DNA of 23,396 nt, from positions 1 through 23,396 of the forward strand of contig CAZXVH010000085.1 in NCBI GenBank assembly GCA_964643965.1, given 5' to 3'. The first letter of the stretch is position 1; each line of letters opens with the position of its first letter. Below the pieces are notes generated by a model, which worked only from the letters and a program-made list of their open reading frames with translations, had not been told where the DNA came from and did no database searches. Positions 16,901 through 23,396 of this stretch are shown here, piece by piece. Both the position numbers and the translations under genes were made by a program. Source of the DNA: GCA-2746795 sp964643965. Lineage in GTDB: Bacteria; Chloroflexota; Anaerolineae; Promineifilales; Promineifilaceae.

Positions 16901-18501
16901 CGATGGAACTGGTAGAAACTTGTGAACGTGCGGGTATGGTGGCGGCCTTACTGCGCATCTTGAGCCAGCACAGGCCCCATCAGGACTGGGGGCCGTTTCT
17001 TGATTATTATGAACTTGATGCGGAAGTGCTGCGAACAACCGAACAGGCGGACGGCCGTTTCCTGGCAGACATCACTATCCCAGATGATACACGCTTACAG
17101 GCCGGGCAGACCTTTACCAAAACGTGGTTGGTAGAAAACAATGGCAGCATACCCTGGGGCGAGGGTTTCCAATTGGTACATGTGGAAGGTGAACTGTTGG
17201 CCCCGGAAATGGCGTATCCTTTGCCAACGGCCGTTCCCGGTGAAAAAGTTGAGGTGTCTATACCGATGGCGGCGCCGGCCGAACCGGGCAGCTATTTTAA
17301 CGATTGGCGTTTCCAGGATGATCAAGGGAACCTGTTTGGCGACATTGTTTTTGTGCGCATTGAGGTGCAATCATCAGGGCAAGAAACAAACGACAGGAGT
17401 CCAACGCAGTATAGCGCCCAAATCCCCATTCATTTTCCATTGATCCGGGAAATTGAGGTTACTCCTTTAATTTATTATCGGCCCTGGAGTGTACGAACCA
17501 TTAAACTCGTTCTGACGACGCCAGAGCCGCTTCCCCCCCTGCGTCTACGACCCCGCCATATCAATCCGAAGGAAGGCGTCTTTCATGGATTTGCCGATGA
17601 TAGTGAGGCTTTTATCATTAGTTGGGGCAGGGGACATGAAACTGGCCCCTGCATAAAGACAGGAGATTATTTAGCCGCTTTTGAACGGTGTGTTGCTTTG
17701 GAACCGGAAGAAGTCAATTATCTGTATTTTAATTTGCATCATGTAGGGCCTGATTTGCCCGCAACGGCCACGTTGACGCTGGAGGCATTTGACGAAGCCA
17801 GCGGTCAAGTAGTAGCCGTTTTACCTATCCGGCTGGAACGGGCTGCGACTTTACCAACTGATATAGCTCGCTTGCAGAGGGTGGAAAGAGAGGTATGGAA
17901 AATACAAAACGGCCGTTACCTCCCTCATTACGAGTCCCGCTGGTGGCCAGATGAAAATTTGAGCTACGATCCAGTTGAGACAATTCCTCTTTCTTTGCAC
18001 AGAGAGAAGGATCGATTGTTGGTAACGTGGTCTGGGCATGTGGTGGTCGAAGTCGAGGATCAAACCAGGCCATCTGTGCTGGATACTGACGGCATTCACG
18101 CCGAGCTTTTTTCTTTCGATGAGTGGCATATTGCCTTGCGCCTTTGGTTCTTCTGGTTTGACGCCCACATTGAGCGCAGCTCGTTATGGAAAACCCATCA
18201 AGTGCCTGATGTTAAACGCTTTGACTTTCTTTTACGTAGAAGCGATGGTCAGGCGGTATTGGCCTGCACAGATAACCATTTTCGAGAAACTTGGGGGCAG
18301 GTAACTGATACACCCTTACGGGCCACGATTGGCTTAACGCGCCGCAATATGAGTAAAATGGCCTCAGACACATTGGGGTCAGTGTGGGCCGGTTCAGAGC
18401 AGCAAGAAGATCACAAAGTTGTCTACAACCCAATTTATTTTATCCAGCTGTTGTCAGATCACCTGGGACGGAGAGATAACTTAACGCATACGAGAAGTTA
18501 G
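13963..18501 (+). CDS. Giant VMAP-like multidomain scaffold: degenerate CHAT, two EADs, NBR1 Ig domain, unknown C-terminal module
   Basis: This is a 1512-residue protein. Residues 1-260 are helical (YHAAFPVALTPDMLYQIW, IPWVAVADLLLS), resembling N-terminal regions of vWA-MoxR-associated proteins. Residues 285-410 look like a beta-sandwich. Residues 420-850 follow the CHAT layout (YDYPLD, a Cys-rich CDCFQGRCPS...VVCPSGFWGYRH, VVYFYSRAG, LVFLNAINAS, NPLGLVYHLYA). However, the catalytic His position lies in YSRAG and the Cys position is Ile755, so it is predicted to be inactive. Residues 862-930 and 942-1010 are EADs (YELGIDIDNLPG; CFDLNIDYESLPG). Residues 1025-1137 are an NBR1-type Ig domain (ITIPDDTRLQAGQTFTKTW, SIPWGEGFQL). 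Residues 1158-1512 match the protein two ORFs downstream. The start is a GTG. It probably scaffolds the complex through its EADs. Confidence 0.85.
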   Translation: MVDRLEKYSSEQIEAADDRLASFARKFGRPHRYLAYHAAFPVALTPDMLYQIWNNFRLDVRGNLLNIPWVAVADLLLSNLCDEVGHELYQIDGVVRDLLLDELETDPCFGLERVMTLAKFLEDYVAHAMNLGETAPPDERTLAQAQSWTALAYREPGETAVSLTEKLQALDWNDERDLLEIGRISRLLQTFGKPLAEAGQQNLLTYAQVAQEIAAGNLEKAVAIGQSANLGAAVAIAGKQLQLPTAFADRMRQEASLYGSTVPDLDLATEPPVESDSVHLSIGLPTGEEWSKFAPLLVEEWYELRLSIGSGSFMAIDSFGALPSSINIQVVLFLLDEEMQFYETQAAINLTQEMDIRLQKAAPSNPTLSGNSIKFSLHAPKKPGTYRFRCNLYHEQLLLQSRLVELVVSDQPVEQPEPQFRVTLDYDLGQPWNADALSRLGSYKLSLQISDDYRLFLLAENGFKDQIQWREDEWQAWVEMSRQALRNAAWGDDEPYHPGKAYQYERPDLDRLRPDLVRMAIRGSRLFAAVMDSLSQGPEAGFALIDGLLLPGVVQIALPAGVTSQPFTAFYDYPLDGGLTSDSYSLCGTFLDAFKRGQPLAECDCFQGRCPSYNDEKVVCPSGFWGYRHVIGLPLPAGEESVPTTIPMGQQPRLSLHLSTHPDLTPAQQHQFALTSMMNEASGEMETAVTRQESLDLMAQNKAQVVYFYSRAGVVRNRPYLQVGPPEEKGIARSNLHTSRIHWTLPRPLVFLNAINASPAFTPDGSRDLLTGFMETAGAAGLISPEMTVFEQAATIFSEEFLRLFMVERLPAGEAMRLTRLRFLGQGNPLGLVYHLYALPSLMLVYDDRLAAAETAVSAQPQTLLGTLVEVFSFDELALLAYELGIDIDNLPGVDKEAKVEALLAHLDRENGREQLLAAAAEMRTNLDWGQYGTVGTAPAGPFLYRAIDLYFSQGELETLCFDLNIDYESLPGQTKIRKAMELVETCERAGMVAALLRILSQHRPHQDWGPFLDYYELDAEVLRTTEQADGRFLADITIPDDTRLQAGQTFTKTWLVENNGSIPWGEGFQLVHVEGELLAPEMAYPLPTAVPGEKVEVSIPMAAPAEPGSYFNDWRFQDDQGNLFGDIVFVRIEVQSSGQETNDRSPTQYSAQIPIHFPLIREIEVTPLIYYRPWSVRTIKLVLTTPEPLPPLRLRPRHINPKEGVFHGFADDSEAFIISWGRGHETGPCIKTGDYLAAFERCVALEPEEVNYLYFNLHHVGPDLPATATLTLEAFDEASGQVVAVLPIRLERAATLPTDIARLQRVEREVWKIQNGRYLPHYESRWWPDENLSYDPVETIPLSLHREKDRLLVTWSGHVVVEVEDQTRPSVLDTDGIHAELFSFDEWHIALRLWFFWFDAHIERSSLWKTHQVPDVKRFDFLLRRSDGQAVLACTDNHFRETWGQVTDTPLRATIGLTRRNMSKMASDTLGSVWAGSEQQEDHKVVYNPIYFIQLLSDHLGRRDNLTHTRS

Positions 18502-18521
18502 GCAGAAAGGATGATTATGAT

Positions 18522-18725
18522 ATGGCTAAAGGAACCGAAGCTCATTTATTACAGTTGCAAAATGTGACGCTTGATCTGCAACAGGCAGATCTAGCAGCTG
18601 TTATTCAAGAACTTGAGTTAAACCCAAAACAGAGGTCTACCACTATTGCAAGGTATCTCATGCAAATATTAAATGAACCACAAGCGCCTTCACCATTGAT
18701 CAGCAGTGATCAGCGGGCTGGTTGA
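18522..18725 (+). CDS. 67-residue ORF resembling the tail of the downstream module protein
   Basis: The N-terminus (AKGTEAHLLQLQNVTLDLQQ) resembles the C-terminal tail of the 415-residue protein two steps downstream (AKGSEAHVPALNNVQQVVV). In that protein this tail follows directly after the module shared with the giant protein, yet the giant lacks it and stops 20 bases before this ORF, in another frame. It may be a tail split off by a frameshift and stop, or a real small protein. AAAGGA at about 18505-18510 is a possible ribosome site 11 bases before ATG 18522. The second half (ELELNPKQRSTTIARYLMQIL) is a predicted helix with no recognised domain. Confidence 0.5.
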   Translation: MAKGTEAHLLQLQNVTLDLQQADLAAVIQELELNPKQRSTTIARYLMQILNEPQAPSPLISSDQRAG

Positions 18726-18819
18726 TTGGAAGCGGGCAAAGGTTCGGCAGGATGCGTATAGTTACGAAAAAAGTGCATTGTCATTGTATAGTCATATTAG
18801 CAGTTACCCAGGAGGGATC

Positions 18820-20067
18820 ATGGATGATAATCTAATCACTTTTCGATTGGAAGAAAAAGAGCAAGATGGCGGCGAGTGGGATTACCGGCCGGGCGGTGTG
18901 CGCACCCTCAAGATAGAAATCAAAACCAATGTGGATCAAGGGCCGCTGCGTCTGCGCTGGCAAGGGGCTAAGCGGCGAGATGGGCTGGTTTGTGCTTTCG
19001 TTGGTCCTCATGACGACTTTGTCATCAGTTGGGGCGGCGGCCACGAACCCGATCCCCCCGTACGTACCAAAGACAAATGGGGCGCTTTTGAAGAAGTGAT
19101 ACCCGTGTTGGCGGCGGCCGAACCCAACCTCACCTATTTCAATATCGACCACATTGGCGGCGGCGAACTACCCGACAGCATCCCGTTGACCCTGGAGGCG
19201 TATCCAGATGGAGGTGGGGAGGCGGTGTCGTCGCTCCATATCCGCCTGGTGAAACCGGCCGTCCTGCCGGAAAAGGTGATACAAGTACTCCCCATTCAGC
19301 CGGGTCAGCGTTGGGGCGTTACCTCTGGCGACAGCCTGCCCATCTACGACTGTCGCTGGTGGCCGCGCCGTGCGGAAGCATATGCCTCCTTCGAGCCGCC
19401 GCCGCTCTCCATTGTCCGCGATAAAAACAGCCTGCTGGTGCAGTGGCAAGACCAGGTGGTGGCCCGCATTTTAGATCGCACCAACCCCTCCATACTGGAT
19501 CGGCCAGGTGATATAAAATTTGATCTGTTTCACTTCAATGCCCATGGTAAAGTTCACCTGGCGCTGCGCATCTGGTTCTTCTGGCTGGACACGGCCATAA
19601 AAAGCTTTGCGCTTGGCGGCGTGGGACGGCATGAAGTGCCGGACGCCGAGCGCTTCGACCTGCTGTTACGCCCCGGCGATGGCCTGGTGACGCTGGCTTG
19701 CACCGATTTGCACTGGCGCGAAATGTGGGGTCAGACGATAGCGCCGCCGCTGGAGGCCACTGTCGGTTTGAATTGGCGGCAAAAAGCTGTGTTGGGCAAA
19801 GAAAAATTTGACGAACTGCTCAAAGAAGAGGAAAAAGAGGGACGTCGGGATTATAATCCGTTAGAATACATTCAGTTTTTGGCGGCAGACCTGGCGAGTG
19901 ATGACGAGAAGAAATTACGGGCAAAAGGGTCGGAAGCCCACGTGCCGGCGTTGAACAATGTGCAGCAAGTGGTGGTAGATGCCCAGGGTGAAACATTGAA
20001 GGTGACACAGGGAACCAGCACCGAGCATGATATGACCAGCAGCGACGTGCGCAAAGTGAAGATATAA
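18820..20067 (+). CDS. Stand-alone copy of the giant protein's C-terminal module; function unknown
   Basis: This is a 415-residue soluble protein, mostly beta with many Trp and acidic residues. It is colinear with residues about 1160-1500 of the giant protein. Shared landmarks are FVISWGGGHEPDPPVRT against FIISWGRGHETGPCIKT, TYFNIDHIGGGELPDSIPLTLEAY against LYFNLHHVGPDLPATATLTLEAF, CRWWPRRA against SRWWPDEN, and RIWFFWLD...ERFDLLLRPGDGLVTLACTD against RLWFFWFD...KRFDFLLRRSDGQAVLACTD. ATG 18820 was preferred over a GTG at 18706 because AGGAGGG ends 3 bases before it and similarity begins there. No catalytic motif is recognised; by position it is a binding or assembly module of the conflict system. 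No exact AACGGCCGTT occurs in it. Confidence 0.75.
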   Translation: MDDNLITFRLEEKEQDGGEWDYRPGGVRTLKIEIKTNVDQGPLRLRWQGAKRRDGLVCAFVGPHDDFVISWGGGHEPDPPVRTKDKWGAFEEVIPVLAAAEPNLTYFNIDHIGGGELPDSIPLTLEAYPDGGGEAVSSLHIRLVKPAVLPEKVIQVLPIQPGQRWGVTSGDSLPIYDCRWWPRRAEAYASFEPPPLSIVRDKNSLLVQWQDQVVARILDRTNPSILDRPGDIKFDLFHFNAHGKVHLALRIWFFWLDTAIKSFALGGVGRHEVPDAERFDLLLRPGDGLVTLACTDLHWREMWGQTIAPPLEATVGLNWRQKAVLGKEKFDELLKEEEKEGRRDYNPLEYIQFLAADLASDDEKKLRAKGSEAHVPALNNVQQVVVDAQGETLKVTQGTSTEHDMTSSDVRKVKI

Positions 20068-20087
20068 GGAAAGGAGTTGTAGACAAC

Positions 20088-21677
20088 ATGGAACTGTATG
20101 AAGCGATTTCGGAAGAATTCAGTAAGGCGCAGTTAGAGGAGCTTTGCCCCAAATTGAAGGTCAGGTATGATGATTTACCCGGCTCGACTTTAACGTTGAA
20201 GGCGCTTAACTTGCAGGAGCATATGCGCAAACTGCATCAAACCAATAAACTGCTGTTGGCACTGCGTAATGAACGGCCGGGTATGGACTTGAACCCATAT
20301 CTTCATCTGGTGATTGCCGAACTATACAGTAGCGAGGAGGCGCTGACGCAGTTGTTTAAACAGTTTGGTTTCCAGATTATGGGTTTTGGCGGGGCAGAAA
20401 CCTTATCGCGAGGTTCACTGGAGTGGCGTAAAGATAAGGTGGAAAAATTGCAAGCATATATGGAGGAAAACGGCCGTTCCGCCGAACTCCTCCAGGCCCT
20501 CCAACAAAAAGGCGCCGACCTCAGCTTCTACGATTCGTCCTTTGTCCTTGATTCAAATGATGATCAATCTGTAATAATAGATACAAGAAGTTACCCCAAC
20601 TTCGACATTCGCTTGACCCCGCAAGGTGATGGCAAATACATTGCCGATGTACTGAACTCTCCTCGTAGAGAGTTACAAGAAGGAAATCGTGAACTGAATC
20701 TCGATGATGTGCAAATATTGTTGAAATTCCTGAGAAACAAAGGGGCGGCGCCGGCGGACAAAGTGGAAGAATTGGGAAAGCTTCTATGTGACGCTCTTTT
20801 TCCTGATCCGGTTCGAGTACACATGATGCGTGCTTTGGATGCGGCAAGAAGCAGTGGGGAAAAGGGTATGCGCGTCCGTCTCCGATTTAAACAGAATCAG
20901 GATGCCCTGATGAGATTGCCCTGGGAATATTGTCACGATGGTCGCAGCTTTCTGGCATTGAGTCCATCTTTGTTGTTTGTGCGCTATTTGGAAGAGGCCG
21001 CCGCTTACGAACCAGTCACGATGCCCAATCCGGTAAAGATTTTAGTGGCAATGGCGTCGCCAAACGGGTATGCAAAGCTCAAGGTGAAAGAGGAAGCTGC
21101 CTGGATTGAAAGCGCTCTGAAAGATTTGAAAGATTCTGGGCGTGTAGAGGTTAAAATTATTGAACACGCCACTCCCTTGGAACTGTTTAAGAAAGTTCAT
21201 ATGGAGTTTAAGCCACATATTTTCCATTTTATTGGACATGGGGATTTTGACCGGGATGGTTTGGGCGCGTTGGTTTTGGAAGATGGCAAGACGGAGCCTC
21301 AAGCGCAGTTATTTAATTCAAAAGAATTGCTGCAATTATTAGCACCGTCTGAGGTTAAGTTGGTTTTTCTGAGCGCCTGTCTGACGGCCGCTTTTGAAGG
21401 CAATGACGCCTTGATGGGTATTGCCCCAACCTTGACAGTGGGCAACGATACAGATGGGCATATACCCGCCGTGGTCGGGATGCAATACCCTGTTCCAGAT
21501 CAAACAGCCATCACCTTCAGCCAGATGTTTTATCAATTTCTGGCCGATGGTGAGCCACTTGATGCGGCCGTTACCAAAGCGCGTATGGGCGTATTTTTTA
21601 GTGGAACAGATAAAGTTTATTGGGGCATTCCTGTCTTGTTTATGACATCGAATGATGGCGTTATTTGGAAGCAATGA
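20088..21677 (+). CDS. Tandem-EAD CHAT protease, catalytic dyad intact
   Basis: This is a 529-residue protein. Residues 1-70 are an EAD (AISEEFSKAQLEELCPKL, VRYDDLPG) and residues 72-145 a second EAD (WRKDKVEKLQAYM), which resembles the second EAD of the 9590 protein. Residues 170-300 form a CHAT N-terminal lobe (MRLPWEYCHDGRSFLALSPS). The caspase-like CHAT core has the catalytic histidine H384 in HFIGHGDF and the catalytic cysteine C431 in LVFLSACLTAAF. It ends with ALMGIAPTL, VGMQYPVPDQTAITFSQMFYQFLADG and AVTKAR, all standard CHAT segments. CHAT proteases cut partner proteins in several defence systems; the target here is not known, and candidates are encoded on both sides. AAGGAG lies 11 bases before ATG 20088. 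Confidence 0.92.
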   Translation: MELYEAISEEFSKAQLEELCPKLKVRYDDLPGSTLTLKALNLQEHMRKLHQTNKLLLALRNERPGMDLNPYLHLVIAELYSSEEALTQLFKQFGFQIMGFGGAETLSRGSLEWRKDKVEKLQAYMEENGRSAELLQALQQKGADLSFYDSSFVLDSNDDQSVIIDTRSYPNFDIRLTPQGDGKYIADVLNSPRRELQEGNRELNLDDVQILLKFLRNKGAAPADKVEELGKLLCDALFPDPVRVHMMRALDAARSSGEKGMRVRLRFKQNQDALMRLPWEYCHDGRSFLALSPSLLFVRYLEEAAAYEPVTMPNPVKILVAMASPNGYAKLKVKEEAAWIESALKDLKDSGRVEVKIIEHATPLELFKKVHMEFKPHIFHFIGHGDFDRDGLGALVLEDGKTEPQAQLFNSKELLQLLAPSEVKLVFLSACLTAAFEGNDALMGIAPTLTVGNDTDGHIPAVVGMQYPVPDQTAITFSQMFYQFLADGEPLDAAVTKARMGVFFSGTDKVYWGIPVLFMTSNDGVIWKQ

Positions 21678-21751
21678 TCTTACCGGCTTGATGATTTGAG
21701 GGGTGACGCACTTGCATAGCGCATCGCACCTGGGCAATCAGGAGAAGTGAT

Positions 21752-22843
21752 ATGGCCACTTTATTAGAGAGAACGACAAACCTTTGGAACGCCGTGCGAC
21801 ACAGCGAGGCAGAGCTGCCCACCCGGATATCTATTCCGGCCGGCCAGACCGATAAGCCGTTAGGCGAAGTTTTTGAGTCGAATCAAAATTATTTTCAGAT
21901 TCGCGTCAATGAGATGTTTCTGAAATTTGACCGGCAGTGGTTTTCTACCTATTTGCCGCTGGTGACGTTCATTTCAGAATTCACCTACAATCGGAAACCA
22001 GAAGTAGTGCCTTTTGTGCTGGGGCCGGGCATGATCGAAGATAAAGGCACGAAACTGCCAGACCGGGGCATGTTGTTTACCAATTCACGGGTGGCTGGTC
22101 TGCATCCATACCGGGGTGGGCGCATTACCATGACCGCCATCCTCTATCGCACAGAGCGTACTAATTACGCCCGAAACCTGCTTAACGTGGTGGAAAGTGC
22201 GGTCGGCATTTTGGATATGGCGACTTCGTTGGGCATGTATACCAAGGTTGCCAGCGTGGTTTTGGATGGTTTGGAAGCATTGTTTAATACCGGTGATACC
22301 AAGCCCATTGTGGGTTGGCGGCAGGAATTTGACCCAGACGCCGGAGACGATTTGAGACCCGGCTACTTTGCTCTCATTGATCAGCCAGAAGCAGAGATCG
22401 ATCCAAGCAAAATCTGGGTGCGCGACAATAAGTTGTGTTATGGCAGCAGCTTGAATTCGGCAGAACCATTCCGCGAAGCAGATTATGTGCTCTACAGTCT
22501 GGCGCAAACTGAGGAGCGCTCTGATATTGAGATGCTGCCCTTCCAGGAATTATGGGACCGGGTGCGTCAGGACGCAGAGCAGCCTTCGGAGACGCATTGG
22601 AAGAGCGCTAAAGCGAATATGATGAGCCTTTACCAGACATTGAATGCCAGCCCTGATCTGACATCGCCGCAGGCGAAAGCATTGGCGAATAAGTATCTGG
22701 ATGAAATGAAGGAAAATCATAATTTTGCCATTGCTATCAATGACATGGAATCGGGACCTGCCCGCAGCGGCGAAACGCGCACGGCGGAAGAGGTCGCGCG
22801 TGACGAAGCGGTCGAAGCGTCCGTTTCTATTTTGGATTTATAG
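21752..22843 (+). CDS. Unrecognised 363-residue protein downstream of the CHAT protease
   Basis: I do not recognise this family. Residues 40-130 look beta-rich with aromatic positions (YFQIRVNEMFLKFDRQWF, FTYNRKPEVVPFVLGPGM, GLHPYRGGRITMTAILYR). Residues 138-178 form a long amphipathic, rather hydrophobic helical stretch (ARNLLNVVESAVGILDMATS, then KVASVVLDGLEALF). Residues 185-255 continue with GWRQEFDPDAGDDLRPGYFALID and ADYVLYSL. The C-terminus (270-363) is charged and helical. There is no signal peptide. The globular pattern suggests a folded, conserved protein and not a relic. AGGAG at 21740-21744 serves ATG 21752. Its place directly after the CHAT protease makes it a candidate substrate or effector, by position only. 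Confidence 0.6.
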   Translation: MATLLERTTNLWNAVRHSEAELPTRISIPAGQTDKPLGEVFESNQNYFQIRVNEMFLKFDRQWFSTYLPLVTFISEFTYNRKPEVVPFVLGPGMIEDKGTKLPDRGMLFTNSRVAGLHPYRGGRITMTAILYRTERTNYARNLLNVVESAVGILDMATSLGMYTKVASVVLDGLEALFNTGDTKPIVGWRQEFDPDAGDDLRPGYFALIDQPEAEIDPSKIWVRDNKLCYGSSLNSAEPFREADYVLYSLAQTEERSDIEMLPFQELWDRVRQDAEQPSETHWKSAKANMMSLYQTLNASPDLTSPQAKALANKYLDEMKENHNFAIAINDMESGPARSGETRTAEEVARDEAVEASVSILDL

Positions 22844-22849
22844 GCTGGC

Positions 22850-23396
22850 ATGACTGAGACGCTCTTATTAAGCCAGGGTAAGCTGCAAACTTTCCTGACC
22901 TGCGCCCGTCGTTTTCAACTGCGCTATCTTCAGCAGCTGCCCTGGCCGGCCGCCCCCGTTGATGCGCGTTCTGAAACGGCCGTTTCCCAGGGCCAGCAGT
23001 TCCATTTACTCATGGAGCAGCACTTTTTGGGTCTCACTGTGCCGCCCGGCAGCGTAGGCGATCCGGCCGTTTCTGCCTGGTTCCACACCTTCAAACAACA
23101 TAACCCTGTGCGCCAAAACGGCCGTTTCCTGCCCGAACATCGCCTGACTGTGCCGGTTGGTCGCCATCTGCTGCTGGGGCGGTTTGACTTGTTGGTGGTA
23201 GGCGAGGCAGCGGATGAACCCTTCGCCCATGTCTACGACTGGAAAACAGGGCGGGCGCGAGGAGAAGGAGCGCTGCGCCAGGAGTGGCAGACGCGCCTTT
23301 ACCTGGCTATGTTGGCGGAAGGGGGCGGCGCTTTGCTGGGAAACGGCCGTTCCCTGCCCTCGGAAGCTGTCTCTCTCACCTATTGGTACGTGACGG
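22850..23396 (+). CDS. PD-(D/E)XK nuclease family protein (RecB/Cas4-like), cut by window end
   Basis: The frame opens at ATG 22850, 6 bases after the previous stop, and is still open at the window end after 182 codons. LSQGKLQTFLTCARRFQLRY is the usual start of RecB-C-type nucleases. H52 in GQQFH, D113 in GRFDLL, D130-x-K132 in VYDWKTG, and Q147/Y151 in WQTRLYLAML are the expected catalytic and motif residues, so it should be an active metal-dependent DNase. CARRF...LRY may hold the first cysteine of an iron-sulphur cluster; the others would lie outside the window. It could be part of the conflict operon (tight spacing) or the start of a repair gene set. Three AACGGCCGTT copies lie in 550 bases. 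Confidence 0.85.
   Translation, partial: MTETLLLSQGKLQTFLTCARRFQLRYLQQLPWPAAPVDARSETAVSQGQQFHLLMEQHFLGLTVPPGSVGDPAVSAWFHTFKQHNPVRQNGRFLPEHRLTVPVGRHLLLGRFDLLVVGEAADEPFAHVYDWKTGRARGEGALRQEWQTRLYLAMLAEGGGALLGNGRSLPSEAVSLTYWYVT

Noticed and set aside
18691..18715. TGATCAGCAGTGATCA repeat as an operator upstream of the module gene
   Set aside because: Short, within the end of the 67-codon ORF and not associated with promoter boxes; it could easily be chance.
21752..22843. Bacterial gasdermin as identity of the 363-residue protein
   Set aside because: A protease neighbour makes this tempting, but no gasdermin-like N-terminal cysteine or sequence pattern is seen. Without a fold search the claim is not supported.

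Overview
The window looks like a chromosomal segment of a Chloroflexota-type bacterium (Anaerolineae/Ardenticatenia-like). This is an inference from the mix of protein types: an NBR1-type Ig domain, tandem effector-associated domains, and MoxR/vWA pairs. It also rests on the iterated palindrome AACGGCCGTT, which occurs 26 times exactly, both between and inside genes. No rRNA, tRNA, CRISPR array or insertion sequence was seen.

Left part (1-5135). The first 1 kb holds toxin-antitoxin-type genes: a DUF4258-like protein cut by the window edge (minus strand), a HEPN gene with a one-base frameshift, and an MNT nucleotidyltransferase (plus strand). Three minus-strand housekeeping genes follow: a GT-C membrane glycosyltransferase, a GAF-containing NarL-type sensor histidine kinase just upstream of it, and pseudouridine-5'-phosphate glycosidase (psuG).

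Middle (5136-9431). A stand-alone glycogen-binding/early-set domain protein ends in a good terminator. It is followed by a polar amino-acid ABC transporter: lipoprotein binding protein, permease, ATPase. The binding protein carries two copies of its whole ligand-binding domain. The copies lie 744 bp apart and differ at 5 of 690 bases, a very recent duplication or active gene conversion.

Right part (9590-23396). A long plus-strand gene array appears to be a biological-conflict (defence/programmed-death-like) system of the MoxR-vWA class. In order: a tandem-EAD protein with an inactive STAND-like domain; two MoxR AAA+ ATPases, the first lacking its lid; a CoxE-like vWA protein; and a 1512-residue multidomain protein (VMAP-like helical N-terminus, degenerate CHAT domain, two EADs, NBR1-like Ig domain, unknown C-terminal module). 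Then come a 67-residue tail-like ORF, a stand-alone copy of the unknown C-terminal module, a tandem-EAD CHAT protease with an intact His/Cys pair, an unrecognised 363-residue protein, and the start of a PD-(D/E)XK nuclease. A plausible reading is that MoxR and vWA act as an ATP-dependent sensing/remodelling switch. The EADs would bring the iSTAND protein, the giant scaffold (dead CHAT) and the active CHAT protease together, and the 363-residue protein or another substrate would be the executor. The association of MoxR, vWA, EAD and CHAT is established for the class. The dead/active CHAT pairing, the duplicated C-terminal module and the 363-residue protein are the least explained parts.
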